A DNA stretch of 64,000 bases from Bifidobacterium sp. ESL0775. GTDB taxonomy: Bacteria; Actinomycetota; Actinomycetes; Actinomycetales; Bifidobacteriaceae. The position numbers and the translations under genes were made by a program. The notes under the pieces were generated by a model. That model saw only the letters and a list, made by a program, of their open reading frames with translations. It made no database searches and was not told where the DNA came from. Position 1 is the first letter of the stretch, and the number at the start of each line of letters is the position of its first letter. Positions 25,490 to 35,976 of this stretch are shown one piece after another. The stretch lies in the NCBI RefSeq assembly GCF_029395475.1, contig NZ_CP113917.1, positions 186,001 to 250,000 on the forward strand, given 5' to 3'.

Positions 25490-28400
25490 ATGGCGGATTT
25501 GAAGAGGCGTTTGTCGCGTGTCCGTGAGGGCAGGAGGCCAGCGAGGCATGGAGGTCTGCTTTCTGCCGTGGTGGCGTTGATTGTCGGCGTGGCAATGGTG
25601 CTGCCGACCGGTGCCGCCGTGGCCGATCCCGCTGAAGGCAGCCAGGCTCCCAGCCAGGTGCAGTCTCAGTCATCCTTCCCATCGGCCCAAGGTCTGACCC
25701 CTCGTGGCGGTGGTAGCCTTCTGCGCTCTACGTGCCTTGTCACCCCGACACCGATTAGTACCTGTTTTCCTGACCCTGCTCTAAGAGATAAGGTTCTTGC
25801 CAAGATTAATAGCGCGTTGGGCACGAGTTATACGCTTAGTGAGTATTTCACGCAAACAATGGCTGATTCCGTTGACACGTTGGACATGCAGTTCAGCGTG
25901 ATTAGGGGTAACGATGGTGGCTTGGAAGGTCTGGAATATCTTCGTAATCTGACCAGTTTTACCGCGGAGCACACTTGGAATCTTACCGATGTCTCGCCTG
26001 TGGCTAATCTGACGAATCTCCAGACTCTTGATTTGTTTAACGCTCGCATTTCGAATGTCACGCCGTTGTCTGGCCTCGTGAGTCTGACGAGTCTTAACCT
26101 AGGCAAGAACCGCATTTCGAATGTCACGCCGTTGTCTGGCCTTGTGAATCTAACGAATCTTAATCTTTCCAATAACAGTATTTCATCTATTTTAGATTTG
26201 GCTAGTCTTACGAATTTGACGACTTTGAATCTGGAGCATAACCGGATTACGGATGTTTCGGCGCTGTCAGGCTTGAACACAAATTTGAGAACCCTTGATT
26301 TGGCTCAGAATATGACGCTTTCGAATGTCGCGCCGTTAACGAGTCTCACAAATCTGGCTTCACTTGATTTGCAGTTTGACCCGATTGGAGACGTGGGCTT
26401 GAGCTCGATAGCTGGCGCTCTTGGAAACCTGACCACGCTTAAGGTGGCACAATGTGGCATTACGAACACGACACCGCTGTCCAGCTTGACCCAATTGCAG
26501 CATCTTATAATTTTCCGAAACAACATCTCGAGTGTGTCAACGTTCGCCACCATGTCAAGTCTCGTCGAACTTGATTTGGTCGAGAACCATATTAGTGACA
26601 TCTCGCCTTTGACGGCATCGACTTCCTTAGGCTCGTTGACGACGTTGCATTTGCTGGGTCAGACGATAACGCAGACGCCGGACGCCACTTCAACCGACTT
26701 GACGGCTAAGTCAGGCAAACTGACCAGTTCCCCTGACACTTATGCAGCCAATGATACGACTGTTGCCCCGACGACCCCCAGCTCCGGTACTTATAGTGGG
26801 TCCACTGGTGTTATGACATGGCCGTCATCAGTGCCGCTGCCAACAACTTTGAGTTTTGGATTCTCTGAACCATCCGTGTCAGTAGGAAGTGCTTCTACGA
26901 CATACAGCGGCACGGTGACGCGTGGCGTCACTGCCGAGTCGACGCATTCGGTGACGTTCGAGCCGGGGCCGGGTGCCTCGTGGTCGTCGGTCTCGGGCAC
27001 GAACCCGTTGACGGTCAATGACGGCGACAAGGTGCCCGCGGCGCCGTCGATCGTGGGCCTGGTGCCTCCGTCTGGCTATCGCCAGACCGGCTGGGAGTAT
27101 GCGTCGTCGCACAACGGCGCGCGGGTCGGCGATTTCCTGTTCGGCCCGTCGGGCACCGCGGTGACGTCGGACCTGTATGTGCGCCCGGTGTGGGGGCGCG
27201 CCTCGTACTCGATTTCGTATGATTGGAACGGCGGCTCGTGGGCTGGCGGCTCGCTGCCGGCGTCCGCCGTGTATGGCGATACCGTCAACGCGCCCGCTTC
27301 GGCTGGCGCGCGGGCGCCAGCGCACCATCATTTGGATTATTGGGAGTATAAGACTCCTTCCGGTTCGTGGACGGCGTTTACGGGCAGTTTCGCGATGCCG
27401 GCCGACAATGTCTCGATCCGCCCGGTGTGGGCCGAGTCGACGCATTCGGTGACGTTCGAGCCGGGGCCGGGTGCCTCGTGGTCGTCGGTCTCGGGCACGA
27501 ACCCGTTGACGGTCAATGACGGCGACAAGGTGCCCGCGGCGCCGTCGATCGTGGGCCTGGTGCCTCCGTCTGGCTATCGCCAGACCGGCTGGGAGTATGC
27601 GTCGTCGCACAACGGCGCGCGGGTCGGCGATTTCCTGTTCGGCCCGTCGGGCACCGCGGTGACGTCGGACCTGTATGTGCGCCCGGTGTGGGGGCGCGCC
27701 TCGTACTCGATTTCGTATGATTGGAACGGCGGCTCGTGGGCTGGCGGCTCGCTGCCGGCGTCCGCCGTGTATGGCGATACCGTCAACGCGCCCGCTTCGG
27801 CTGGCGCGCGGGCGCCAGCGCACCATCATTTGGATTATTGGGAGTATAAGACTCCTTCCGGTTCGTGGACGGCGTTTACGGGCAGTTTCGCGATGCCGGC
27901 CGACAATGTCTCGATCCGCCCGGTGTGGGCCGAGTCGACGCATTCGGTGACGTTCGAGCCGGGGCCGGGTGCCTCGTGGTCGTCGGTCTCGGGCACGAAC
28001 CCGTTGACGGTCAATGACGGCGACAAGGTGCCCGCGGCGCCGTCGATCGTGGGCCTGGTGCCTCCGTCTGGCTATCGCCAGACCGGCTGGGAGTATGCGT
28101 CGTCGCACAACGGCGCGCGGGTCGGCGATTTCCTGTTCGGCCCGTCGGGCACCGCGGTGACGTCGGACCTGTATGTGCGCCCGGTGTGGGGGCGCGCCTC
28201 GTACTCGATTTCGTATGATTGGAACGGCGGCTCGTGGGCTGGCGGCTCGCTGCCGGCGTCCGCCGTGTATGGCGATACCGTCAACGCGCCCGCTTCGGCT
28301 GGCGCGCGGGCGCCAGCGCACCATCATTTGGATTATTGGGAGTATAAGACTCCTTCCGGTTCGTGGACGGCGTTTACGGGCAGTTTCGCGATGCCGGCCG

Positions 28401-30906
28401 ACAATGTCTCGATCCGCCCGGTGTGGGCCGAGTCGACGCATTCGGTGACGTTCGAGCCGGGGCCGGGTGCCTCGTGGTCGTCGGTCTCGGGCACGAACCC
28501 GTTGACGGTCAATGACGGCGACAAGGTGCCCGCGGCGCCGTCGATCGTGGGCCTGGTGCCTCCGTCTGGCTATCGCCAGACCGGCTGGGAGTATGCGTCG
28601 TCGCACAACGGCGCGCGGGTCGGCGATTTCCTGTTCGGCCCGTCGGGCACCGCGGTGACGTCGGACCTGTATGTGCGCCCGGTGTGGGGGCGCGCCTCGT
28701 ACTCGATTTCGTATGATTGGAACGGCGGCTCGTGGGCTGGCGGCTCGCTGCCGGCGTCCGCCGTGTATGGCGATACCGTCAACGCGCCCGCTTCGGCTGG
28801 CGCGCGGGCGCCAGCGCACCATCATTTGGATTATTGGGAGTATAAGACTCCTTCCGGTTCGTGGACGGCGTTTACGGGCAGTTTCGCGATGCCGGCCGAC
28901 AATGTCTCGATCCGCCCGGTGTGGGCCGAGTCGACGCATTCGGTGACGTTCGAGCCGGGGCCGGGTGCCTCGTGGTCGTCGGTCTCGGGCACGAACCCGT
29001 TGACGGTCAATGACGGCGACAAGGTGCCCGCGGCGCCGTCGATCGTGGGCTGGTGCCTCCGTCTGGCTATCGCCAGACCGGCTGGGAGTATGCGTCGTCG
29101 CACAACGGCGCGCGGGTCGGCGATTTCCTGTTCGGCCCGTCGGGCACCGCGGTGACGTCGGACCTGTATGTGCGCCCGGTGTGGGGGCGCGCCTCGTACT
29201 CGATTTCGTATGATTGGAACGGCGGCTCGTGGGCTGGCGGCTCGCTGCCGGCGTCCGCCGTGTATGGCGATACCGTCAACGCGCCCGCTTCGGCTGGCGC
29301 GCGGGCGCCAGCGCACCATCATTTGGATTATTGGGAGTATAAGACTCCTTCCGGTTCGTGGACGGCGTTTACGGGCAGTTTCGCGATGCCGGCCGACAAT
29401 GTCTCGATCCGCCCGGTGTGGGCCGAGTCGACGCATTCGGTGACGTTCGAGCCGGGGCCGGGTGCCTCGTGGTCGTCGGTCTCGGGCACGAACCCGTTGA
29501 CGGTCAATGACGGCGACAAGGTGCCCGCGGCGCCGTCGATCGTGGGCCTGGTGCCTCCGTCTGGCTATCGCCAGACCGGCTGGGAGTATGCGTCGTCGCA
29601 CAACGGCGCGCGGGTCGGCGATTTCCTGTTCGGCCCGTCGGGCACCGCGGTGACGTCGGACCTGTATGTGCGCCCGGTGTGGGGGCGCGCCTCGTACTCG
29701 ATTTCGTATGATTGGAACGGCGGCTCGTGGGCTGGCGGCTCGCTGCCGGCGTCCGCCGTGTATGGCGATACCGTCAACGCGCCCGCTTCGGCTGGCGCGC
29801 GGGCGCCAGCGCACCATCATTTGGATTATTGGGAGTATAAGACTCCTTCCGGTTCGTGGACGGCGTTTACGGGCAGTTTCGCGATGCCGGCCGACAATGT
29901 CTCGATCCGCCCGGTGTGGGCCGAGTCGACGCATTCGGTGACGTTCGAGCCGGGGCCGGGTGCCTCGTGGTCGTCGGTCTCGGGCACGAACCCGTTGACG
30001 GTCAATGACGGCGACAAGGTGCCCGCGGCGCCGTCGATCGTGGGCCTGGTGCCTCCGTCTGGCTATCGCCAGACCGGCTGGGAGTATGCGTCGTCGCACA
30101 ACGGCGCGCGGGTCGGCGATTTCCTGTTCGGCCCGTCGGGCACCGCGGTGACGTCGGACCTGTATGTGCGCCCGGTGTGGGGGCGCGCCCCATATACAGT
30201 GACATACGAGCCTGGGACTGGCGCTTCGTGGACTCCGTTGCCGGGGACTGGTTCAGTGCTTTATGGTTCGACAATCCCGTCGGCGCCGTCGATCGCGGGC
30301 CTGACGGCTCCTGCCAACAAGGTGCAGGACGGCTGGTTGTTTGCCTTGTCAAATAATGGACCTGCTACGACGTTCACGTTCGGTACAACGACGATGCCTG
30401 CGCATGACATCTGGATTCGTCCGAATTGGGTACAAGCGGTTCATTCGGTGACATTCGAGCCCGGGCCGGGTGCCTCGTGGTCGTCGATCTCCGGTAGCAA
30501 CCCGCTTCCGGTGAACTATAGAGGCACGATTCTTACGGCACCGGTGATCACCGGTCTTTCCAAGCCGGGTTATCACCAGGATGGCTGGGTGTCGTCTGCG
30601 ACAAGTAACGGCTCCCCGACGTTGGTGTTCAAGTTTGGTCCGACCGGCGTGGGAACTTCGGTGATGTCTGACCTGTTTGTGCGCCCGAACTGGGTGGCTA
30701 ATGGTGCTGTACCGAATCCTCCGCATAACACTTCGTCGGGGCAGCTAGGTTCTGGCCAGCCAAATGGCGGCGCGAAGTTGTCAAAGACTGGCTCCGCGAT
30801 CGCCATCCCAGCTGGTTTGGCAATATCCTTCCTGGTATTGGCAGCTGGGCTGGAGGTTCTGCGGAACTCCGAGTCCGAATCGAGCCGACATCGTCGGATG
30901 GATTGA
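25490..30906 (+). CDS. Internalin-like LRR/InlB-repeat surface protein, interrupted by a 1-nt frameshift
   Basis: Start ATG at 25490 with GAGG upstream. A signal peptide is clear (basic start, then LLSAVVALIVGVAMVLPTGA, cut near AVADP). About nine internalin-type leucine-rich repeats of 22 residues span about 145-390 (NLTNLQTLDLFNARISNVTP). They are followed by tandem InlB-B-like modules encoded by 498-bp repeats, and a sorting signal LSKTG with a hydrophobic segment and Arg-rich tail. The frame breaks near 29050 where one repeat copy reads GTGGGCTGG instead of GTGGGCCTGG. The first part ends at 29155 and the second frame runs to 30906. Restoring one C gives an 1805-aa protein. This is either a true disabling mutation or an assembly error in a repeat. 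Wall-anchored adhesin-like protein at the head of a pilus locus. Confidence 0.85.
26936..30187 (+). repeat. 498-bp tandem repeats, six full copies plus a partial
   Basis: GAGTCGACGCATTCGG recurs at 26936, 27434, 27932, 28430, 28928, 29425 and 29923. Spacing is exactly 498 bp except 497 for the copy holding the deletion. Copies appear identical at nucleotide level. Each encodes 166 residues, two InlB-B-like units. Near-identity indicates recent expansion or homogenisation. Confidence 0.93.
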
Positions 30907-30942
30907 TGGATAAGGATGTAGGGCTCTAATAAGCCAGACATG

Positions 30943-30982
30943 AAATGGGATGGACACAAGGTGTGTCCATCCCATTTTGTTT
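30943..30982 (+). terminator. Terminator after the LRR surface protein
   Basis: TGGGATGGACACA, short loop, TGTGTCCATCCCA followed by TTTTGTTT. Confidence 0.9.
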
Positions 30983-31239
30983 AAGTATTCGACGCTCAAC
31001 AAGAAACGCCGTAATGCATCTTTAGAAGTGAAGAAACTGTGATGGATTTTTCTATTAGAGTTTAGTCTCTATCGATAAATATAAGAGACTTGGAGATATG
31101 ATAGGTTGGCTTTTTGGAATCGATCGTCGCAATATGCTCAATGTTTTGCGGATGATTAGTTGAGCATACATCTCAGTATTAATAAGTCAGCGAACAGTAA
31201 TTGAGTAATTGCCCATTTTAAGGATTGCTTTGTGTAAAG

Positions 31240-31476
31240 TTATCCACTGAATATGAATAATTATTGTGGGGCGCTGTGGATAACCACAAGATAATTCTTG
31301 ATATGGTAGCGATATGCAAAGACCTGTGTGTAATTGTTATCCACATTGTCCACATTCAAAAAACATTGTGAAATAGGGGATTTGGAAAAGCAGTGTGGAT
31401 AAATGAGTGTCTTTTCCCCATTGCTTCCACTGGTTATACCCAAGTTATCCACACTTTTCTCCACAGTTGTGGAAAA
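31240..31476. promoter_or_regulatory. Second DnaA-box cluster in an AT-rich spacer
   Basis: Perfect TTATCCACA at 31337-31345 and 31445-31453, and reversed at 31275-31283 and 31394-31402. Near matches are TTATCCACT (31240), TTGTCCACA (31346), TTCTCCACA (31457) and a reversed TTTTCCACA (31468). The whole 30983-31765 spacer is AT-rich and has no gene. A cluster this dense away from dnaA is unusual. Confidence 0.7.
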
Positions 31477-31765
31477 CTACACGCGTGTAGTTACATGTTA
31501 TGTAACCGATATCAACATTCAGAAACGTAGGTTTTGTAGTTAAACAAGTAGGACTGATAGTTTTTAGAACAATGAATCATTAATACGTAAACACGTTAGA
31601 ATCGAATAATTTTGGCGATTTCTGTCGTTGGAACTGGCTAGCTTTGTTATCGGTATGGAAATGTCATGCTAGTATGGGTGTATAACAAGGGAGCGTGTTA
31701 GGCATTCGTCGGCATTGCTTGGGTAAGAACTTAAGTGGGGGTTGTGCCTCACCAGGGAGAGAGAC

Positions 31766-33682
31766 ATGGCGATACGTAAAGGATTGCGCAACGTTGCAGC
31801 AGCGGCGCTGAGTGCTGCGATGATACTGGCATGCGGGGTCGCCGGCGTTGACAGCGCTAATGCGGATGAAAATGTTGATGTGAGTCATCGTGTTGGGCAA
31901 ATTAAGGTTGATGAGGCAGCCGAGGGCCATGTCTTCAAAGCTATTCGGATAGGTAGCTATACTTCTGCCACGAAAACTGGGACAATGGTCACAGAAATTG
32001 ATGTGAGTACTGTTTCTGCGCCCGCCGCAGTCGTCAATGCAATCGGTAACGCATACAGGAGAGTGAGTAGACGTCCCTCAGTACCTTCGACAGCATACTG
32101 TCATTCGGACACCATGTGTTGGATATCGCGTAACTGGCTTGGATACCTTAGCGAAGCTGAAAGTGAAGATACAACCTCGAATTCTCATCCGTTTACAGGT
32201 AAGTTGCGTGAGTTTGTGACCGAGTTGCAAAAGGATTCTGGTTTTCAGGCGGCAATAAATACTAGCGTCAGGGCAAGTGTGGCTCCAGGGTCGAGCACGG
32301 CCTCTTTTGATAATTTGGATCAAGGTATCTATGTTATTGAAGACACAACTGCTGTGCTGCCGAACGGTGTTTCTAATTCAATTCCTATGTTGGTCGGTAC
32401 TACGGTGGGCGATAGCCATCTTCAAGTGGTCAGCAACCCTGTGACGCCTATGCTCGGCGAGATTAAAGTGAAATCTGATACGCCAACAGTTGATAAGGAA
32501 TTGGATTCTGTCACGGACGCAGCGGGATGGCCAGTTGTAGGTGATCCTAGTGACGGTGATGTTATGCATTTTATTTTGACTTCTATGGAACCGATGACAA
32601 CAGGATTTAGTCGGTATTTCTTCCAAATTACTGATAAAGCCAGTGCTGGTTTGCAGTATGTTAACGGCTCTGCACACGCAACTGTGGATGGCTCTGATGT
32701 CCCACTGGCACCTGTCCCGCCGACACCACCCTCACCAATGGTTGACGAAGTGTATTTCGCGCAGTCTGATATTTCTGGTTCGCATTATCTTACGTTTACG
32801 TTCCCCAATATTACGGCTTACTCTTCTACTGCTGCGCTTCAAGTCGAATACGACATGAAGGTTGTTGGAACGGGAATAATAAGCAACGATGCAGGCGTTA
32901 AATGGTCGAGTGATAGCAGCCATCAGCCAGAGCCCACTTGCGTAGCAAATCCCGCAACGAATTGTGGTGCTGTGGAGAAAAATGATACTGCTTCCAGCTA
33001 CAGTTTCTCTTCGTACTATATGATGCTGGAAAGCACCGATGGTATGAATCAGAGCTTGCCGCTCGGCGGCGCGACTTACGAGTTGCTCAAAGATGACAAG
33101 CCTTTGTCGTTCAGGCAATTAGGTGAAGGATATTACGTCTATCATCCGAGCGAGGACAAGGAATCGCACACTACGACCAAACTCGTCACGTCAAGTCACA
33201 CGCAGGTGGTGCAAGGCGCTCGGGCCGCCTCTTTCATTGAGCCGCGGACGCAACAGGCGGTGGACCGAGATCAAGGTCTTGGCTCGTTGAAGATTGATGG
33301 CCTTCCTCTTGGCATCTACACGGTCAAGGAGACTGCGCCACCCACCGGAAAGCCGGATGCGGAGTTGTTGAAGTTCGATGTCAAGTACACCAAAGATGCC
33401 AGCAACAATGGCACATACGTTAGCTTGCTTCGGGACTACACGGGTGGGTTGGTGCAACGGCCCATCGGGACAAGGGACCATCTTGGCGCCAATTTCTCGT
33501 TGAACGTGGCTAAGAAGCGTGGAGGTTTGTTGGGTGTGTTCGGCGCGTTGGGCACTGGGATGTTCGGTCCTGGAACCTTGGCACGGACGGGCGCGTCAAT
33601 CGTGGTCTTGCTCATTCTGCTGTGCTGCTTGATAGCAATCGGCACGGCGATATTGAGTCGGCGTCATCAGATCAGCAGATAA
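31766..33682 (+). CDS. Pilin-like surface protein with LARTG sorting signal (probable minor/tip pilin)
   Basis: 638 aa from the ATG at 31766, preceded by GGGAGAGA; an upstream in-frame TTG is unlikely. A signal peptide is evident (LRNVAAAALSAAMILACGVA, cut near SANA-DE). The middle has features of isopeptide-bonded pilin domains: GIYVIEDTT in the N-terminal domain and an E-box-like GIYTVKETAPPTG near the C-terminus. It ends LARTG, a hydrophobic stretch and RRHQISR. LAXTG-type signals are favoured by class E sortases, so the sortase at 22062-23573 is a candidate partner alongside the linked class C enzyme. Related in layout to the next gene (shared NWLGY and SGKLR/TGKLR motifs). Assigned as minor pilin by position only. 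Confidence 0.8.
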   Translation: MAIRKGLRNVAAAALSAAMILACGVAGVDSANADENVDVSHRVGQIKVDEAAEGHVFKAIRIGSYTSATKTGTMVTEIDVSTVSAPAAVVNAIGNAYRRVSRRPSVPSTAYCHSDTMCWISRNWLGYLSEAESEDTTSNSHPFTGKLREFVTELQKDSGFQAAINTSVRASVAPGSSTASFDNLDQGIYVIEDTTAVLPNGVSNSIPMLVGTTVGDSHLQVVSNPVTPMLGEIKVKSDTPTVDKELDSVTDAAGWPVVGDPSDGDVMHFILTSMEPMTTGFSRYFFQITDKASAGLQYVNGSAHATVDGSDVPLAPVPPTPPSPMVDEVYFAQSDISGSHYLTFTFPNITAYSSTAALQVEYDMKVVGTGIISNDAGVKWSSDSSHQPEPTCVANPATNCGAVEKNDTASSYSFSSYYMMLESTDGMNQSLPLGGATYELLKDDKPLSFRQLGEGYYVYHPSEDKESHTTTKLVTSSHTQVVQGARAASFIEPRTQQAVDRDQGLGSLKIDGLPLGIYTVKETAPPTGKPDAELLKFDVKYTKDASNNGTYVSLLRDYTGGLVQRPIGTRDHLGANFSLNVAKKRGGLLGVFGALGTGMFGPGTLARTGASIVVLLILLCCLIAIGTAILSRRHQISR

Positions 33683-33933
33683 GAAGGGGATAAATATGTC
33701 AGGGTGCAGAAGCAGTTAGACAAAGTCATGACTTGTAGTACACTATTGAGTAGTGCGTACTATAAGCCTAAAACTTCAAGCTTAAAGGCCTGTCGGTTAC
33801 GCGCAAGGAAATGCTTCTAAGGAGTTAGGCATGGAGATGTGATGTATTTGGCAGAGCATCAGGGGATGAAAGTCCTGTTGAGAGCTTGAACAATTCAGAA
33901 ATGTATTTCCGGAAAATACAAGGAGAAATAAAA

Positions 33934-35766
33934 ATGAAGTTAGGAAAAGGGTTACGTGGTGCAGCAGCCATGGTGTTGTCTGCCGCCACGCTCCTCGCGC
34001 TCGGTGTAACCGGCGTGGGTTCGGCCAATGCGGCTGATGTCGAGCAAACCATTAATGCTAATGATGGTACAATCACCATTACTGGTGGCAAGGGCCATGA
34101 TTTCCAGGTTTCTAGGCTCGCTACCTATACCAACGTAGCTGCCGATGGCAACACTTCGACCAGCAACATCACTGGCATCGCTGTCACTACGGATGACGCG
34201 ACAAGAGTTGTTCAAGCTATTACTTATGCAAACAATGGTGTCCCAACTGATACCAGTTATGATGCTACAAACCCTATGAACTGGGTGGCACAGAACTGGC
34301 TCGGATATAACGGAACCGATTCGACCTCAAGTGACAGTACAGCGAACTTAGGAGATCCTGATCACGCAACAGCGAAGAAGCCATACAGCGGCAAACTCCG
34401 TAACTTTGTAACGGATTTGACAACTGGGACTCCGGCGATTGCTTTCACGGCTCCTACTCAGGCTAATTCCGGCACTAATGACAAAACAATCACCGGCCTG
34501 ACTGAAGGTATTTATGTCATTATTGATAAGACCGCTAATAGCAATACCGCAATTCCGATGCTCGTTGGCACCACTGCGGGTTCGAATGCTCTGACGAATT
34601 CATCGTCAAAGACCAACATGGTCGGTAAGATCGAGCTGAAGCAGAAGGATGTTACCGTCACTAAGACGGTGACTAAGCTCAATACTAATCCCAGTAACCC
34701 GTCTTCGACAACGAATAATTCTCCTACCGATGCAGAGTGGAGAGCTGCGCCTCTCAATTCGATGTTCGGCTTCAGGATTACCGCGCATGTGCCGATGACG
34801 ACTGGATTCAAGAGCTACCACTTTGAGGTGAAGGATACCCCAACTGCTGGCTTTAGTTTGCAGTCTAGTCCGGCGCCGTTTGCAGACCCAGTGGTAAAGA
34901 TAACTGATAATGGTGTTACTACCACCTTGGCTGAAGGGACTGATTATACCTACACTGCCCCGTCAGGGTCGAATCTTTCGTTTAGCTATGATTTCTCTCG
35001 CAGTGTTTTGAAGTGGAGCTATGATTCGGAGATTACCATTGATTACACGATGCAGCTCACCGCGACGGGTAATCAGTCCAATGATGCGACCGTGATTCAT
35101 AGTTCTGATCCTACCAATCCCTCGCAAACCAGCGAGACTACGCCTATCGTAGATCCGACGAATCCAGATAACAGCTCTGAGGTTGCGCTGTCTACTTATA
35201 CGATCAACTTGACTAATACCCTGAGGAATAGTTCTCCTACGGCTTATTTGCCTGGTGCGCAGTTTACCGTTAAGAATGCTTCCGGTGATGTTAAGTTCTC
35301 GATGACTGGAACTGATTTCACTTATGATCCCAGTGGCACCATTACTTCGGTAACCACTGACACCAATGGTAAGTTGGTGATTGATGGCCTTCCACAGGGT
35401 ACTTATACTTTCACTCAGACGGTAGTGGGTACGCATACTCCGACCATTTCGGAAGCTATCAAGCCTACGTTCACAGTGGAAATTGCAAACGGAACTCCTT
35501 CAGGATCCACTCCGGGTACGAAGTTCACGTTGACTCAAGATGTTTGGCATCTCGCCAAAATCACTGATGGCAGCGGCGACACTACTAAGGACAGCACCGC
35601 TAAGACTGTCGCGCTTCAGCTTGAGTCTGTGACCAACCTCGCCTCCCTGCCTCTCACTGGTGGCGCGGGCCTCGTTCTGCTTGCGGCTCTGGTTGTGCTC
35701 AGCGGTGGCATCGTGGTCATCACTTCGGTGGCTCGCCGTCGCAACATGGCTTCCTCTCACAAGTGA
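33934..35766 (+). CDS. Major pilin subunit with LPLTG sorting signal
   Basis: 610 aa from the ATG at 33934, with AAGGAG 8 nt upstream. Signal peptide LRGAAAMVLSAATLLALGV, cut near SANA-AD. The N-terminal domain contains NWVAQNWLGY and KPYSGKLRNFVTDL. A lysine-rich segment KIELKQKDVTVTKTV may hold the pilin-motif lysine used for polymerisation. The last domain has IDGLPQGTYTFTQTV in place of a standard E-box. The end is LPLTGG, a hydrophobic segment and RRRN. The order pilin-pilin-sortase C and secretion and anchoring signals support a sortase-assembled pilus. A large hairpin terminator follows, so the sortase downstream may be expressed at a lower level or separately. Confidence 0.88.
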   Translation: MKLGKGLRGAAAMVLSAATLLALGVTGVGSANAADVEQTINANDGTITITGGKGHDFQVSRLATYTNVAADGNTSTSNITGIAVTTDDATRVVQAITYANNGVPTDTSYDATNPMNWVAQNWLGYNGTDSTSSDSTANLGDPDHATAKKPYSGKLRNFVTDLTTGTPAIAFTAPTQANSGTNDKTITGLTEGIYVIIDKTANSNTAIPMLVGTTAGSNALTNSSSKTNMVGKIELKQKDVTVTKTVTKLNTNPSNPSSTTNNSPTDAEWRAAPLNSMFGFRITAHVPMTTGFKSYHFEVKDTPTAGFSLQSSPAPFADPVVKITDNGVTTTLAEGTDYTYTAPSGSNLSFSYDFSRSVLKWSYDSEITIDYTMQLTATGNQSNDATVIHSSDPTNPSQTSETTPIVDPTNPDNSSEVALSTYTINLTNTLRNSSPTAYLPGAQFTVKNASGDVKFSMTGTDFTYDPSGTITSVTTDTNGKLVIDGLPQGTYTFTQTVVGTHTPTISEAIKPTFTVEIANGTPSGSTPGTKFTLTQDVWHLAKITDGSGDTTKDSTAKTVALQLESVTNLASLPLTGGAGLVLLAALVVLSGGIVVITSVARRRNMASSHK

Positions 35767-35817
35767 GGTTTCCATTGTTTAGAAAGTTCGATTCATAGTT
35801 GAACTTTTAAAGACAGC

Positions 35818-35868
35818 TAAAGGGTGGTTTGGTCTGGAATCAAATTTCGGACCGAACCACCCTTTACT
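35818..35868 (+). terminator. Strong hairpin after major pilin
   Basis: AAAGGGTGGTTTGGTC pairs with GGACCGAACCACCCTTT around a short loop. It is placed between pilin and sortase, where partial termination could set the subunit-to-enzyme ratio. Confidence 0.85.
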
Positions 35869-35976
35869 ATATGTAAAGCATGGAAATCGCAGTAAACTAC
35901 TTTCTGTTGTCTTCTTTTTGCGAGACAATAGCGGAAATACTTTTAGGTACTTTGAGCTGACCAGTGGAATGGACGA

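Noticed and set aside
26879..28939. 686-codon reverse open frame across the 498-bp repeats
   Set aside because: It is antisense to the InlB-type repeats. Its Arg/His-rich repetitive translation simply mirrors the repeat, with no independent coding signal.
26936..30187. CRISPR array
   Set aside because: The repeats are 498 bp long, coding and directly abutting, without short repeats separated by unique spacers.
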